This document shows, one piece after another, positions 12,405 through 21,067 of a DNA stretch of 64,000 nt. Position numbers and translations under genes: made by a program. Numbering within the stretch: position 1 is the stretch's first letter; every line of letters begins with the position of its first letter. The notes below the pieces were generated by a model, which did not search any database, was not told the DNA's origin, and worked only from the letters and a program-made list of their open reading frames with translations. Source of the stretch: Chaetoderma sp. LZ-2023a (Eukaryota > Mollusca > Caudofoveata > Chaetodermatida > Chaetodermatidae); NCBI GenBank assembly GCA_034401795.1, contig CM067372.1:16090424-16154423 (forward strand). Direction: 5' to 3'.

Positions 12405-12773
12405 ATCACATATGTTTGTGTGCATTAACTTGGTTAGGGTAGAGGGTGGGCTTGGTGGTGGATATGTTTGTGTGTATTAACTTGGGTGGGGTAGTGGGTG
12501 GGCTTGGTGGTGGATATGCTTGTGTGTATTAACTTGGGTGGGATAGAGGGTGGGCTTGGTGGTGGATATGTTTGTGTGTATTAACTTGGATGGGGTAGAG
12601 GGTGGGCTTGGTGGTGGATATGTTTGTGTGCATTAACTTGGGTGGGATAGAGGGTGGGCTTGGTGGTGGATATGTTTGTGTGCATTAACTTGGGTGGGGT
12701 AGAGGGTGGGATTGGTGGTGGATATGTGTGTGTATTAACTTGGGTGGGGTAGAGGGTGGGCTTGGTGGTGGAT
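12405..12773. repeat. 52-bp minisatellite, left segment
   Basis: About seven units of the form ATGTTTGTGTGCATTAACTT then GGGTGGGGTAGAGGGTGGGC then TTGGTGGTGGAT. DIRS copy B is inserted exactly inside this array; the array resumes at 19815. It is G-rich on the plus strand. Confidence 0.92.
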
Positions 12774-12812
12774 TAAACGAAATCTAGGATTTCTTTTTTC
12801 ACGAGAGAGTTG

Positions 12813-12988
12813 ATACTTACCTCCATAATATTTTTGATATTGCTAAATATCGGCTTTCACTCAATAAACACTCAGATTAAAACAGTTAGGTGCCCCTACT
12901 GGGCAGGGAGTCAGAGCGTAGTCTGGCGGATGCCAGCCCCACCACCGCGCATGCGCAGACTAGCACTTCCTCTGACTAATTTATTGGC
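12813..12988. repeat. DIRS B left inverted terminal repeat
   Basis: Core repeat of about 176 bp from ATACTTACCTCC to TTATTGGC, the reverse complement of 19623-19799. Outside it are about 38 end-specific bases beginning TAAACGAAATC. Those contain the palindrome GAAATC-TAG-GATTTC (12779-12793). Confidence 0.93.
12946..12957. promoter_or_regulatory. NRF-1-like palindrome in DIRS ITR
   Basis: CGCGCATGCGCA fits the NRF-1 consensus YGCGCAYGCGCR. The same site occurs in the other family 1 repeats (22122-22133, 28774-28785, 33033-33044, 39729-39740) and in a variant form at 2785-2796. Function as a promoter element is inference. Confidence 0.45.
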
Positions 12989-13024
12989 TGATACACATGC
13001 AACTATTAAGAGCCTGAAGACCGA

Positions 13025-13045
13025 GCCTCTGTGGGGTGGAGAGGC
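13025..13045. other. Hairpin beside the ICR (copy B)
   Basis: GCCTCT, a 9-nt loop GTGGGGTGG, then AGAGGC, followed by GGGTCCGTA at 13047-13055. Family 2 has the same structure with GCCTCC/GGAGGC at 42415-42435. The compensating change at one stem pair (T-A to C-G) suggests that the structure itself is conserved. The same hairpin is at 22201-22221 (copy C) and 33112-33132 (copy D). Confidence 0.6.
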
Positions 13046-13060
13046 CGGGTCCGTATCTAG

Positions 13061-13157
13061 GGAGGTAAGTATCAACTCTCTCGTGAAAAAAGAAATCCTA
13101 GATTTCGTTTATTTCACATCAAGAGTATACTTACCTCCCTAATACTTTTGATATTGC
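13061..13157. other. DIRS B internal complementary region (ICR)
   Basis: 13061-13110 is the reverse complement of the left end 12775-12824, and 13111-13157 of the right end (about 19768-19814). Together they give the abutted ends (CGTTT-A-TTTCACATC). In DIRS elements such a region is thought to template completion and circularisation of the cDNA before integration. Copies C and D carry equivalents. Confidence 0.92.
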
Positions 13158-13757
13158 CAGAATTCGACAGTGAATTCGGCGGGAGGGAGGCGAGGTCAAA
13201 AGACCAGCACATCCCTATACGCTTTTCTGCGTTTAAGGCACTTAAACTTCTGAAACTGTATGAAAAAACAGTCAGGATTTGACTAACCATCGGATAACAC
13301 CACCGATGTATGAGAGATGACCGAATGTCATATGCGCTCCCCCCCCCCTCCTTCCTGGGAGGAAGAGTCGAATGACCTCAATGTCCTATACGCTCTCTAC
13401 GTACAAGTGCCATGTACTACAGGACAGAGACGAAAAAACTCCATTTTCGTATACTCTCAACAATGAACCACATAAATACACAAAACCATCATCATATTAA
13501 TAACGGGTAACGTGACAAGACAATCAACAATGGACAACTCATACACAAGACTGACCTTGTTGAAATGGCTGCTGACATCCTCTTCCCATTGGTGAAGAAC
13601 GATGCAGTCCCAAAAAAGTGGTTGTTTCCATCAATTAATTGTGAAATATATAAGCAATGAGGAAACCCCATCAAAAATATAAGCCTAGTTATCTTTTCAA
13701 AATCGACAAGGCGAGAGGATTAGAGGTGTCACGGAGATAATGGTCTGTAAAACTTGA

Positions 13758-14822
13758 CTAACAGTGCCACTGAGCCACCGACATAATATCATCCACAGGG
13801 ACCCCATTAAATAGGGCAGTGGATGTCACTACGCCGCGGACACTGTGAGCCTTGGCCACGTCAACCTGCTTCCCGGTGGCGGATTTATGACAAAACTGAA
13901 TGCATTCTACAATCCACCTGGAAATGGTGTCCTTAGAAGCCCTGCCATGGGGTTCAATATATGACAACCATAACGCCGACTGGTCGGTGCGCCACTCCGA
14001 TGTACGTTGTTTGTACCGGAGAAGTGCCCGGACGGGACACCATGCTTTAGAATTAGGATCATATCTAGTTAAAGCAGGCAAAACAATAGGTTGACCTGGA
14101 TATTTCAATGACTGATTCTTAGCCAAGAAATTAATCCTAGGTAGCAGCTTAAGGCCTTCCCCTGAAACCACAAAACGGTCATCCTCGGCTGATAAGGCAT
14201 GAATTTCACTTCTACGCCTAGCCGAGGCCGCAGCAATTAAAAACACAGTCTTCAGTGTTAATAGTTTCATAGAAATGCAACTAAGTGGTTCAAACGGCTT
14301 ATCACCTAGTCCTTGAAGCACTAGCGATAAACTCCAAGACGGAATCACAGGGGGATTCGTTGGTCTTAGATTGCCCATGCCTTTAATTAATACATTTAAT
14401 GTATTTACTTCATCACTTCCCCTCTTAGCCAAGCAAGGAATAACAGGCATTAAAGCTGACTTATAACCAGCAATAGAGTTAGGCTTGAGGATATAGGCAT
14501 CATACAGGTGACAGAGGAAATCAGCTACTACCTGAATAGATGAATCCATTGGATCAATACATCTTTTTGAGCACCATTCTGCAAATCTGTTGATTTTATA
14601 ATTATATGCTCTGGAGGTTGACCCCCTCCTGGCTTTGGCCATAAACATGGCTGCTTGCTCAGAAAAGCCCTCCTTAATTCTAGATTCCTTGACAACATCC
14701 ACGCAGTCAATCTGAACATTGACGGATTGTTGTGAAGGGCCTTGCCCTGGAAGATAATATCGTCCATCAGAGGCAGAGGAACCGGATTGCAGACCAGAAG
14801 GTCCAGCAGATCCGTATACCAT
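13758..14822 (-). pseudogene. DIRS B tyrosine recombinase, truncated before catalytic Tyr
   Basis: Integrase of the lambda-type YR fold that would insert circular DIRS DNA. The start is taken at the ATG at 14822 (MVYGSAGPSG), which overlaps the end of the RT ORF by about 295 nt; another start is possible. Arg I lies in SARRRSEIHAL and the HxxR box in HSVRG. A TAG directly after AQWHC replaces the GAG of copy D, so the last 23 residues, including the catalytic Tyr of FTDHYL, are missing. The product would be 354 residues and should not cleave DNA. Otherwise the frame is open and close to copies C and D. Confidence 0.9.
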
Positions 14823-16534
14823 GATCGGCTTGGCCAATCCGGGGCGATCAGAAGCACTTGGCATTCCTCTTGTCTGATTTTCTGAAGAATTTTTGGAATC
14901 AGGATTGCTGGAGGGAATGCGTATGCATACATTCTCCCCCAGCTGATAGCTAACGCATCTGTTGCGAAAGCGCTTGGATCCGGAATCGGAGAGACGTACG
15001 TCGTCATCTTCGCATTCTTCTTCGTTGCGAACAAATCGATATTGGGTTTCCCCCAATGGTCGAACAGACGATCCGCCACACATTGATTTAGTTGCCATTC
15101 CGTGGGTAAAACACTCATCCTTCGGGTCAATGAGTCTGCTAGCAGATTTAACCTTCCCGGAATATGAACTGCCTTCAAGGTGATCCCATGATCTAGGCAC
15201 CAACAAAGCAGTCTCCATGTCATCATACAGAGACTGGGCGACTTCGTTCCGCCCTGGCGGTTTATGTAAGTCACAACTGTTGAGTTGTCTGAACGAATAA
15301 GAACAATCTTGCCCTGAACTTTCTGTAAGAAATGTTCCAGGCCCAGGACTACTGCTCTTAGCTCCAGTAGATTTATATGTTCCTTTGACTGTTCCGGATT
15401 CCAAAGCCCTGATATCGTGGATTCTTCCAGACAAGCTCCCCAGCCCTCCATCGATGCATCTGTATACACACTCACCTGAGGGTGGGGAGGGGTTAGCATA
15501 ACCCCCACCAAGAGATTCTCTGTGTCCAACCACCATTGCAGGTGATGAATCAGAGGCGCCAACACTGACACGTTCGAGTCCAGCGAACCTGTACTCTGGG
15601 TCCATTGTGTCATGAGAAATAACTGGATCGGCCGCCTGCGTAAGGCGGCCTGAGGAATGACTGGTTCCAATGAAACCATCAACCCCAGCATTCTCAAGTA
15701 AACCCGTGCCAGGACATGACGACTGTCGCACACTGACTGAATTAATGAGATGAGTTTCTGAACTCTCTCCTGAGTAGGAAAAACATATCCTGTCTCTAGA
15801 TCGAAGAACATCCCCAGGTAAACAAACTTCTGGGATGGAGTCAGCTCTGATTTTGGGAAATTGATCATCCAGCCCAAGTCTGTGAGAGTCTTCAAAACAA
15901 TCTCCAGACTGGCCGATAAACTTTCCTGGGTGTGCGCTTTCAACAGCCAGTCGTCTATGTACGTGTGGACTGCTATGCTTCTCCTGCTGAGGTATGCGGT
16001 GATCGCAAGAACCACACGGGTGAAAACCCGAGGAGCCGTGGAAATTCCGAAGGGTAACACCCTGAATTCCCACTGTCTGCCCTGGAATGCAAATCTCAGG
16101 AAGCGACGGAAACTCCTGTGTATGGGGATGTGGAAATAAGCGTCCTTCAAATCGATCGATGCTGTCCACATTCCCCTCTCTAACCCCGCCAACACCGAGC
16201 ACACAGTCTCCATCTTGAAACTGGGCGTCTCTATGAACTTGTTCAATGGCTTGAGGTTGAGAATTGGTCTCCACCCTCCGGTGTTTTTTGTTACTAAGAA
16301 CAGGGTTGAATAGAAGCCCGGACACCTCTGTGCCGGCTGAGTAGCTCCTTTTTGTATGAGGGAATTTATTTCCTCCTCGATACACAACCTTTGCTCTGGA
16401 TCTCTCGGATTTGGAGTCCAGATCGGCACTAGAGACAGTCGCGATGGCAGGCCTGTCATCCAATCGGGATGATACCCGACTGAAAGCCATCGCAAGACTA
16501 AACGGTCCTGAGTTAACCGTTCCCACTCTTGCAT
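14528..16534 (-). CDS. DIRS B reverse transcriptase-RNase H polyprotein
   Basis: Open frame of 668 residues from the ATG at 16534 (MQEWERLTQD), the first Met in this frame downstream of the Gag end; the frame itself is open further upstream to 16984. RT: SIDLKDAYFHIP with catalytic Asp near 128-131, LPFG at 160-163, and YIDD at 192-195. RNase H: Asp359 in VYTDASMEGWG, Glu391 in NLLELRA, Asp416 in IRSDNSTV, Asp467 in LADSLTRR. The C-terminal region (about 480-620; IDLFATKKNA, DALAISWGRMYAYAFPP) matches the extra domain that follows RNase H in DIRS elements, often described as methyltransferase-like; I see no clear catalytic motif for that. This is the longest RT frame in the window. Confidence 0.92.
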   Translation of the reverse strand: MQEWERLTQDRLVLRWLSVGYHPDWMTGLPSRLSLVPIWTPNPRDPEQRLCIEEEINSLIQKGATQPAQRCPGFYSTLFLVTKNTGGWRPILNLKPLNKFIETPSFKMETVCSVLAGLERGMWTASIDLKDAYFHIPIHRSFRRFLRFAFQGRQWEFRVLPFGISTAPRVFTRVVLAITAYLSRRSIAVHTYIDDWLLKAHTQESLSASLEIVLKTLTDLGWMINFPKSELTPSQKFVYLGMFFDLETGYVFPTQERVQKLISLIQSVCDSRHVLARVYLRMLGLMVSLEPVIPQAALRRRPIQLFLMTQWTQSTGSLDSNVSVLAPLIHHLQWWLDTENLLVGVMLTPPHPQVSVYTDASMEGWGACLEESTISGLWNPEQSKEHINLLELRAVVLGLEHFLQKVQGKIVLIRSDNSTVVTYINRQGGTKSPSLCMMTWRLLCWCLDHGITLKAVHIPGRLNLLADSLTRRMSVLPTEWQLNQCVADRLFDHWGKPNIDLFATKKNAKMTTYVSPIPDPSAFATDALAISWGRMYAYAFPPAILIPKILQKIRQEECQVLLIAPDWPSRSWYTDLLDLLVCNPVPLPLMDDIIFQGKALHNNPSMFRLTAWMLSRNLELRRAFLSKQPCLWPKPGGGQPPEHIIIKSTDLQNGAQKDVLIQWIHLFR

Positions 16535-16658
16535 GTGGTCGGCTAGCCGGCCTCCCACCGGTCCACCTAGGGATAGAGGTGGACATAAGGAGTGCAAGAG
16601 CGGCACTGTCTCCTTTGCCAGAAACACCGGAGCGGTTCTCACCGCGGTAACCGTCCCA

Positions 16659-18713
16659 TCAGGAACGATTACCCCGCCCAGATCCTCGCGCGCCACGACC
16701 AGCACCGCGCGCACCTCGGTGCGCGGGCGGCTGCCTGGCTGACTGCGCCTGAGGAGCCTGCGCACCCCTCGCTGCTGGCCGAATCGCACGCGGCCGAGGC
16801 CGACGCTGCGATGGTGGTTGGCCTCTGACCTGGCCACCACCACCTCGAGCCTGCAGGGGACGATACGCAGGGGGTGCGGCACGAACGTTAGCACGACGAA
16901 GCACCTCAAACTGCTCGCGCAGCGCCCTCTGGTTATTGACCAGAGTAACCGTCTCCTGAAGGTGCCTACATCCCTCACCTCCAAAGAGACCAGGACCTGT
17001 CATAGGTTACGCAGTAGCCTATTGTACAGGTCCTGGGACGGGCACAGATTGTCCAAGGCAAATGTGCGCCTTGCCCGGACACTCCTGGTCACCGCCCGCG
17101 TCATACAGTCCAGAGCCAGGTTGATACCATCCTGGATGGCTCGCTGGACTGTGACCGGACTTGGCTGGCACGATGCGGATGCTGTTACTACCCCTTGTAA
17201 TAGCTGGGAGACGTGGGACAGAGCGGCAATCGAAGCCCTCCCACTCTCCTCCGCATCACGCAACGCGGTATTTGCTGAACGCAACGCGTTCGAACACAAG
17301 ACTCCCGTGTCAGAACGGGAGCCTGGCCGCGCATCCTCACCCAAAGCCGCGCGGTCATCCACGCTCGGCTTAGGTACCACACCGTACCGCTGGTAATCCA
17401 GGGGCACGATGCGGCAACGCCTGGCCACCTCGCGCGGGGCCTTAGCGAGACGTCCACTCGATTTAATGGACGTCTCCGCCGCCTCGAACATGTCAACGAC
17501 ATGCTCTGCCACCGGCAGAGAAGGCATAGCGTTAGCAGTAGGCTTACCAGCTAACCACGGCCTGTGATCACGCTGGCTAGCCGACTGCTCCACGGGCAGA
17601 TCTGGTCTAACACTCACCAACCACTGGCAAGCGTCAGACCAATCCTCCTCCGTGGCTAGCTGCGAGCGCTCTACAAGACGGGGGCCTTCGTCTTCCTCCT
17701 GAGCGCAAGCAACAGAGCTTAACGGCGGATACGCTGATATCCCTGGCAAGCCAGGGAGAGCATGCGGGCCTGATAACACCGGCATGCTAATCTCACTGGC
17801 TTGACCAGGAGCAGGCGCCGTGGTAGAGCGCGGGGCATATACCGCCCCACCACGGCCCCGGCCAGCACCAGCGACACTCTCGGCAAGCCGAGGTATGCGG
17901 TAACGCTGGCCCTCAGCGCCCAGGGCCACAGTCTGAACCGTGGATCCTACCCCTGGGAGAGTAGAACCGTGGAATAAGTCGCCTGTATTCCCCGCGAGGG
18001 GTGCACAGGCGTCATAATCCATGGCCACGTCCTCAGACGGCGACCCCAACAGGTAATCCTCATCCTCCTGGCCAGACAGATTAGACTCCGGGTCAGCAAA
18101 GAGAGCTAACCCGGACTGGCCAGGGAAGGTGCCATACGAGGTACTGGCACCCGCGGCGTGCGGATACCCCTGGACTGATAAGCAGCCCGCGGGTTCCAGC
18201 GACAACCGTCCACGGTCCCTATTCGGCGCGGCACTAAGCCTGCTGCCAGGGTCGTGGAACGCCCCCTCTAATGGGGCCACCTCTGAATCTTCGAACAACG
18301 GAAGCGTACTAAGGAAAGGTGATTCAGAGGTGGGGATTACCTGCTCCGAAGCAGATGATGAGGCCAGCAAAGGATTTGGTCCAGGAAGCATGCCACGAAG
18401 CAACTCTGGAACCAAATCCTTTATTGTCCTCCTCATCTCTCCTAACATCTCGGTCCGGAAGGCCTCCATGTCCACCACGGACGAGGCCTTCCTCTTACCC
18501 TTCTTACTCACAACCTCTCTTTTCTGCTTCTTCTTGTCCTCCTCCACCACCTTGTCCTTCGCCTGCAAGCACAAGAATTCGGACATTAGCTCGCCCCCCC
18601 CAGTGCTTACATATCTCGCAATTAAGCAAGGGACCACAGGGGCTACACTGATAACAGAGATGAGGCACAAACTTGTCCTTCAAAAACCGTCCACAAGACG
18701 CACAACCAGGTCT
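16659..18713 (-). pseudogene. DIRS B Gag-like ORF1, two frameshifts
   Basis: Two open pieces cover it: 17000-18670 (556 codons) and 16659-17003 (114 codons). A one-base loss plus a substitution near 17006 (GGTTACGC against GGCGTACGC in copy D) separates them. A C8 run at 18594-18601 (C7 in copies C and D) throws the N-terminal Cys cluster out of frame. Conserved blocks include APREVARRCRIVPLDYQRYG, QRAIQDGINLALDC, GPGLFGGEGC and a C-terminal Arg/Gly tail (GARGAGRGARGSGRG). The tail suggests RNA binding. Confidence 0.88.
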
Positions 18714-18864
18714 CTGAAACAGGGCAAAGGACGAGGAGTATGAGCAATCTAGTTAAGCTCAGAAACTCACCAACTCAAGAGAAGGAAATGATCATACAGA
18801 TCAATATTAATCAGAAAACCAGCTTCGGACAACTTTAATTGTTAATAAAGAGCAAGGCTGATTA

Positions 18865-18872
18865 TGACGTCA
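18865..18872. promoter_or_regulatory. Palindromic CRE in family 1 leader
   Basis: TGACGTCA, the full CREB/ATF site, in the 5' leader of copy B. It is kept in copies C (27989-27996) and D (38936-38943) and mutated in A. Family 2 copy E has the same octamer in its leader at 49434-49441. A role in transcription is inference. Confidence 0.5.
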
Positions 18873-19622
18873 TTAATCCTATGACAGGAAAAAATCGATC
18901 CCCAACAAACATCCAAGTGCAAGGACGAATTGTATCTCTAACCAGAACATGTGCAGAATGGACATTTCGACTACACAACCATCAGATATATACTGATAAC
19001 AATGGCAAATACTGTTAATTATCTCCCTTTCCTCTAAATAATTAACATCACCTCATATCAATAATTAGATACCTGACACCTTGTATAGACAAACCATCCA
19101 ACGTGATGAACTGGAGCACTCCACCAACTGAACGCCTCTTAACTCTCTCCACCTCTAGGGGAAGGAATTGGATCAAGAGGGCAAAGTGAGAAGACCTTTA
19201 TACTAGGCCTCCGACTCACTGGACATAAAATTTTTGGTTAGATAACCTAACAGTATTAGTAGGAAATGGAACCATGGTGGAGAGAAACAAACCCCCTGCT
19301 GATGTGATGTCCATTACATGTCGTCTCACAGACCTGTGGACATAAACACAAAGAGAGATTAGTATGATATAGCACCTAGTTGAAATAAACCAACTAAACA
19401 AGGCGCTTATCACGGTAAGCGCGAGTCCCGGAAACACATTACAGCGGGGACAAAACTCGCTAATTTTACTAGAAGTCACCTGATTTAAAGGTCCTGGGCC
19501 CTCCTCTGGCGAAGTCATCCTTCCTGCCATCTTTATCAGGGATAAACACTTCCAAATTTTCACAAAAACACTAAGAATTGAGCGAAGAAAAGCACTAGCA
19601 CAAAAACATGTGTAGACTCTCT

Positions 19623-19799
19623 GCCAATAAATTAGCAAAGAGGAAGTGCTAGTCTGCGCATGCGCGGTGGTGGGGCTGGCATCCGCCAGACTACGCTCTG
19701 ACTCCCTGCCCAGTAAGGGCACCTAACTGTTTTAATCTGAGTGTTTATTGAGTGAAAGCCGATATTTAGCAATATCAAAAGTATTAGGGAGGTAAGTAT
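19623..19799. repeat. DIRS B right inverted terminal repeat
   Basis: About 177 bp, the reverse complement of 12813-12988. It contains the TGCGCATGCGCG palindrome (19655-19666) and ends in GGAGGTAAGTAT. Beyond it are about 14 end-specific bases (ACTCTTGATGTGAA) and then host minisatellite. Confidence 0.93.
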
Positions 19800-19814
19800 A
19801 CTCTTGATGTGAAA

Positions 19815-20010
19815 ATGTTTGTGTGCATTAACTTGGGTGGGCTTGGTGGTGGATATGTTTGTGTGCATTAACTTGGGTGGGGTAGAAGGTGGGCTTGGTG
19901 GTGGACATGTTTGTGTGTATTAACTTGGGTGGGGTAGAGGGTGGGCTTGGTGGTGGATATGTATGTGTGTATTAACTTGGGTGGGGCAGAGGGTGGGCTT
20001 GGTGGTGGAT
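19815..20010. repeat. 52-bp minisatellite, right segment
   Basis: About four more units of the array seen at 12405-12773, the first one shortened. It marks the right side of the copy B insertion and ends about 65 bp before exon 6. Confidence 0.9.
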
Positions 20011-20076
20011 GGATAACCAACAGATGGAATCAGGAGCTATGGCAGTATAAGAACAAATACTTTCATCATTGCTCAC

Positions 20077-20225
20077 CTCGAGAGTGATGACAGGTGCTGA
20101 TTGTGCCGTGACTACCCAGACAAGCCATTGCCCTCCTGGACAGTTGCTTGGGTAGAATGGTGTATTGAGCGATGCAGGAAGATCAAGCGCAGTTAGAATG
20201 CTGGGATTGACTGCTGTCACTGGTG
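20077..20225 (-). CDS. Host gene exon 6: CUB2 first half
   Basis: The 149-nt exon runs from acceptor ATCAACAG (AG at 20226-20227) to donor CTCGAG|GTGAGC (GT at 20075-20076). Phase is 1 in, 0 out. The product includes PVTAVNPSILTALDLPASLN, FYPSNCPGGQWLVWV and ends APVITLE. Joined to exon 7 it reads VITLE-ILDIHIASGD, a normal CUB core. Only one Cys is present (NC), so the first CUB disulfide is missing or altered. The partner exon is 8.8 kb away across the intron that holds DIRS copy B and three simple-repeat arrays. Confidence 0.88.
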
Positions 20226-20254
20226 CTGTTGATAAAAAACACCATTCAATGAAC

Positions 20255-20520
20255 GAGACTATAACATGAAAACACAATCATTCCTTTCATGGTCATTACT
20301 GTCAAAAACACAATCATCCCCTTAATGGTAAAAAACACAATAATCTCTTTAATGGTCAGAACTGATCAAAAACACAATAATCTCTTTAATGGTCAGGACT
20401 GGTAAAAAACACAACCATCCCTTTACTGGTCAGGAGTGGTCAATTACAGAATCAGCCCTTTAATGGTCACCACTGGTCAAAAACTAAATCAGCCCTTTAA
20501 TGTTCACCACTGGTCAAGGA
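20255..20520. repeat. Short tandem repeat, about 40-45-bp units
   Basis: Roughly six decayed units of AAAAACACAATCATCCCTTT plus AATGGTCA.GACTGGTC. It lies just upstream of exon 6, inside the intron between CUB1 and CUB2. Confidence 0.8.
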
Positions 20521-20540
20521 AACTGACATCTTTGCTCAGT

Positions 20541-20710
20541 GAATGTCCATCTTCAAGCCAAGATAAGACTATTTTTGAAAATATATCACTGGAATGACTA
20601 GCTCAATAATGTGAACTTATTTGCGCTAAGTTCACCCATAATCGAGTCAGTCATTCCAGTGATATATTTTCAAAAATTGTCTTCTCTTGACTTGTAAATG
20701 GCCATTCGCC
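20541..20710. repeat. Foldback element 1 (hairpin MITE-like)
   Basis: Imperfect arms of about 60 nt: GAATGTCCATCTTCAAGCC...CACTGGAATGAC on the left, and the complementary GTCATTCCAGTG...GGCCATTCGCC on the right. The loop includes AAGTTCACCC. Related hairpins are at 31430-31557, 31701-31815 and 50083-50217. No coding capacity. Confidence 0.8.
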
Positions 20711-21067
20711 GTGGCAGATGTCAGTTTTGGTCAGTTTTACCACTAAATGTTTAATAGTATCTCGTCGTAATTGACAATCAGAGAAACCTTCTAGAATTCA
20801 AATCAATTGAATGCTTTCATCACAGATATCACTGTATTTCTTTTCAAAAAACATACAAACAAGCTGTTGAATATTTTACTTATCATTTGTCACACATAAT
20901 TTGTCATATCTGGTTTATCAGACTGACAAGCTTAATCAGGGGATGGAAAGCATGAACAATAGCAATAGGAAATGGTGTACAAATTAGATATAAACATAGT
21001 GTATAAACACTCCTGTATCGAGGACTGTGCTTGCAAGCTTTTGATATTTGCGCTAAGTTCACGAGGC

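Larger units (their letters stand above)
12774..19814 (-). mobile_element. DIRS retrotransposon copy B, family 1, full length
   Basis: Complete element of about 7.04 kb on the minus strand: left repeat (12813-12988), hairpin (13025-13045), ICR (13061-13157), a 3' non-coding stretch (13158-13757, with a C-run near 13340), YR, RT-RNase H, Gag, a roughly 0.9-kb leader (18714-19622, with a CRE) and right repeat (19623-19799). No target duplication is seen: the 52-bp minisatellite reads ...GGTGGAT on the left and ATGTTTG... on the right, as expected for recombinase-mediated DIRS insertion. RT-RNase H is open; Gag is frameshifted and YR is cut before its catalytic Tyr. It lies in the phase-0 intron that splits CUB2, in sense with the gene. 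Confidence 0.95.

Noticed and set aside
14528-16984. Long shadow frames across the DIRS RT region in the YR frame (for example 14823-16586)
   Set aside because: They translate the RT coding DNA in another frame; only the part downstream of about 14822 has YR motifs.
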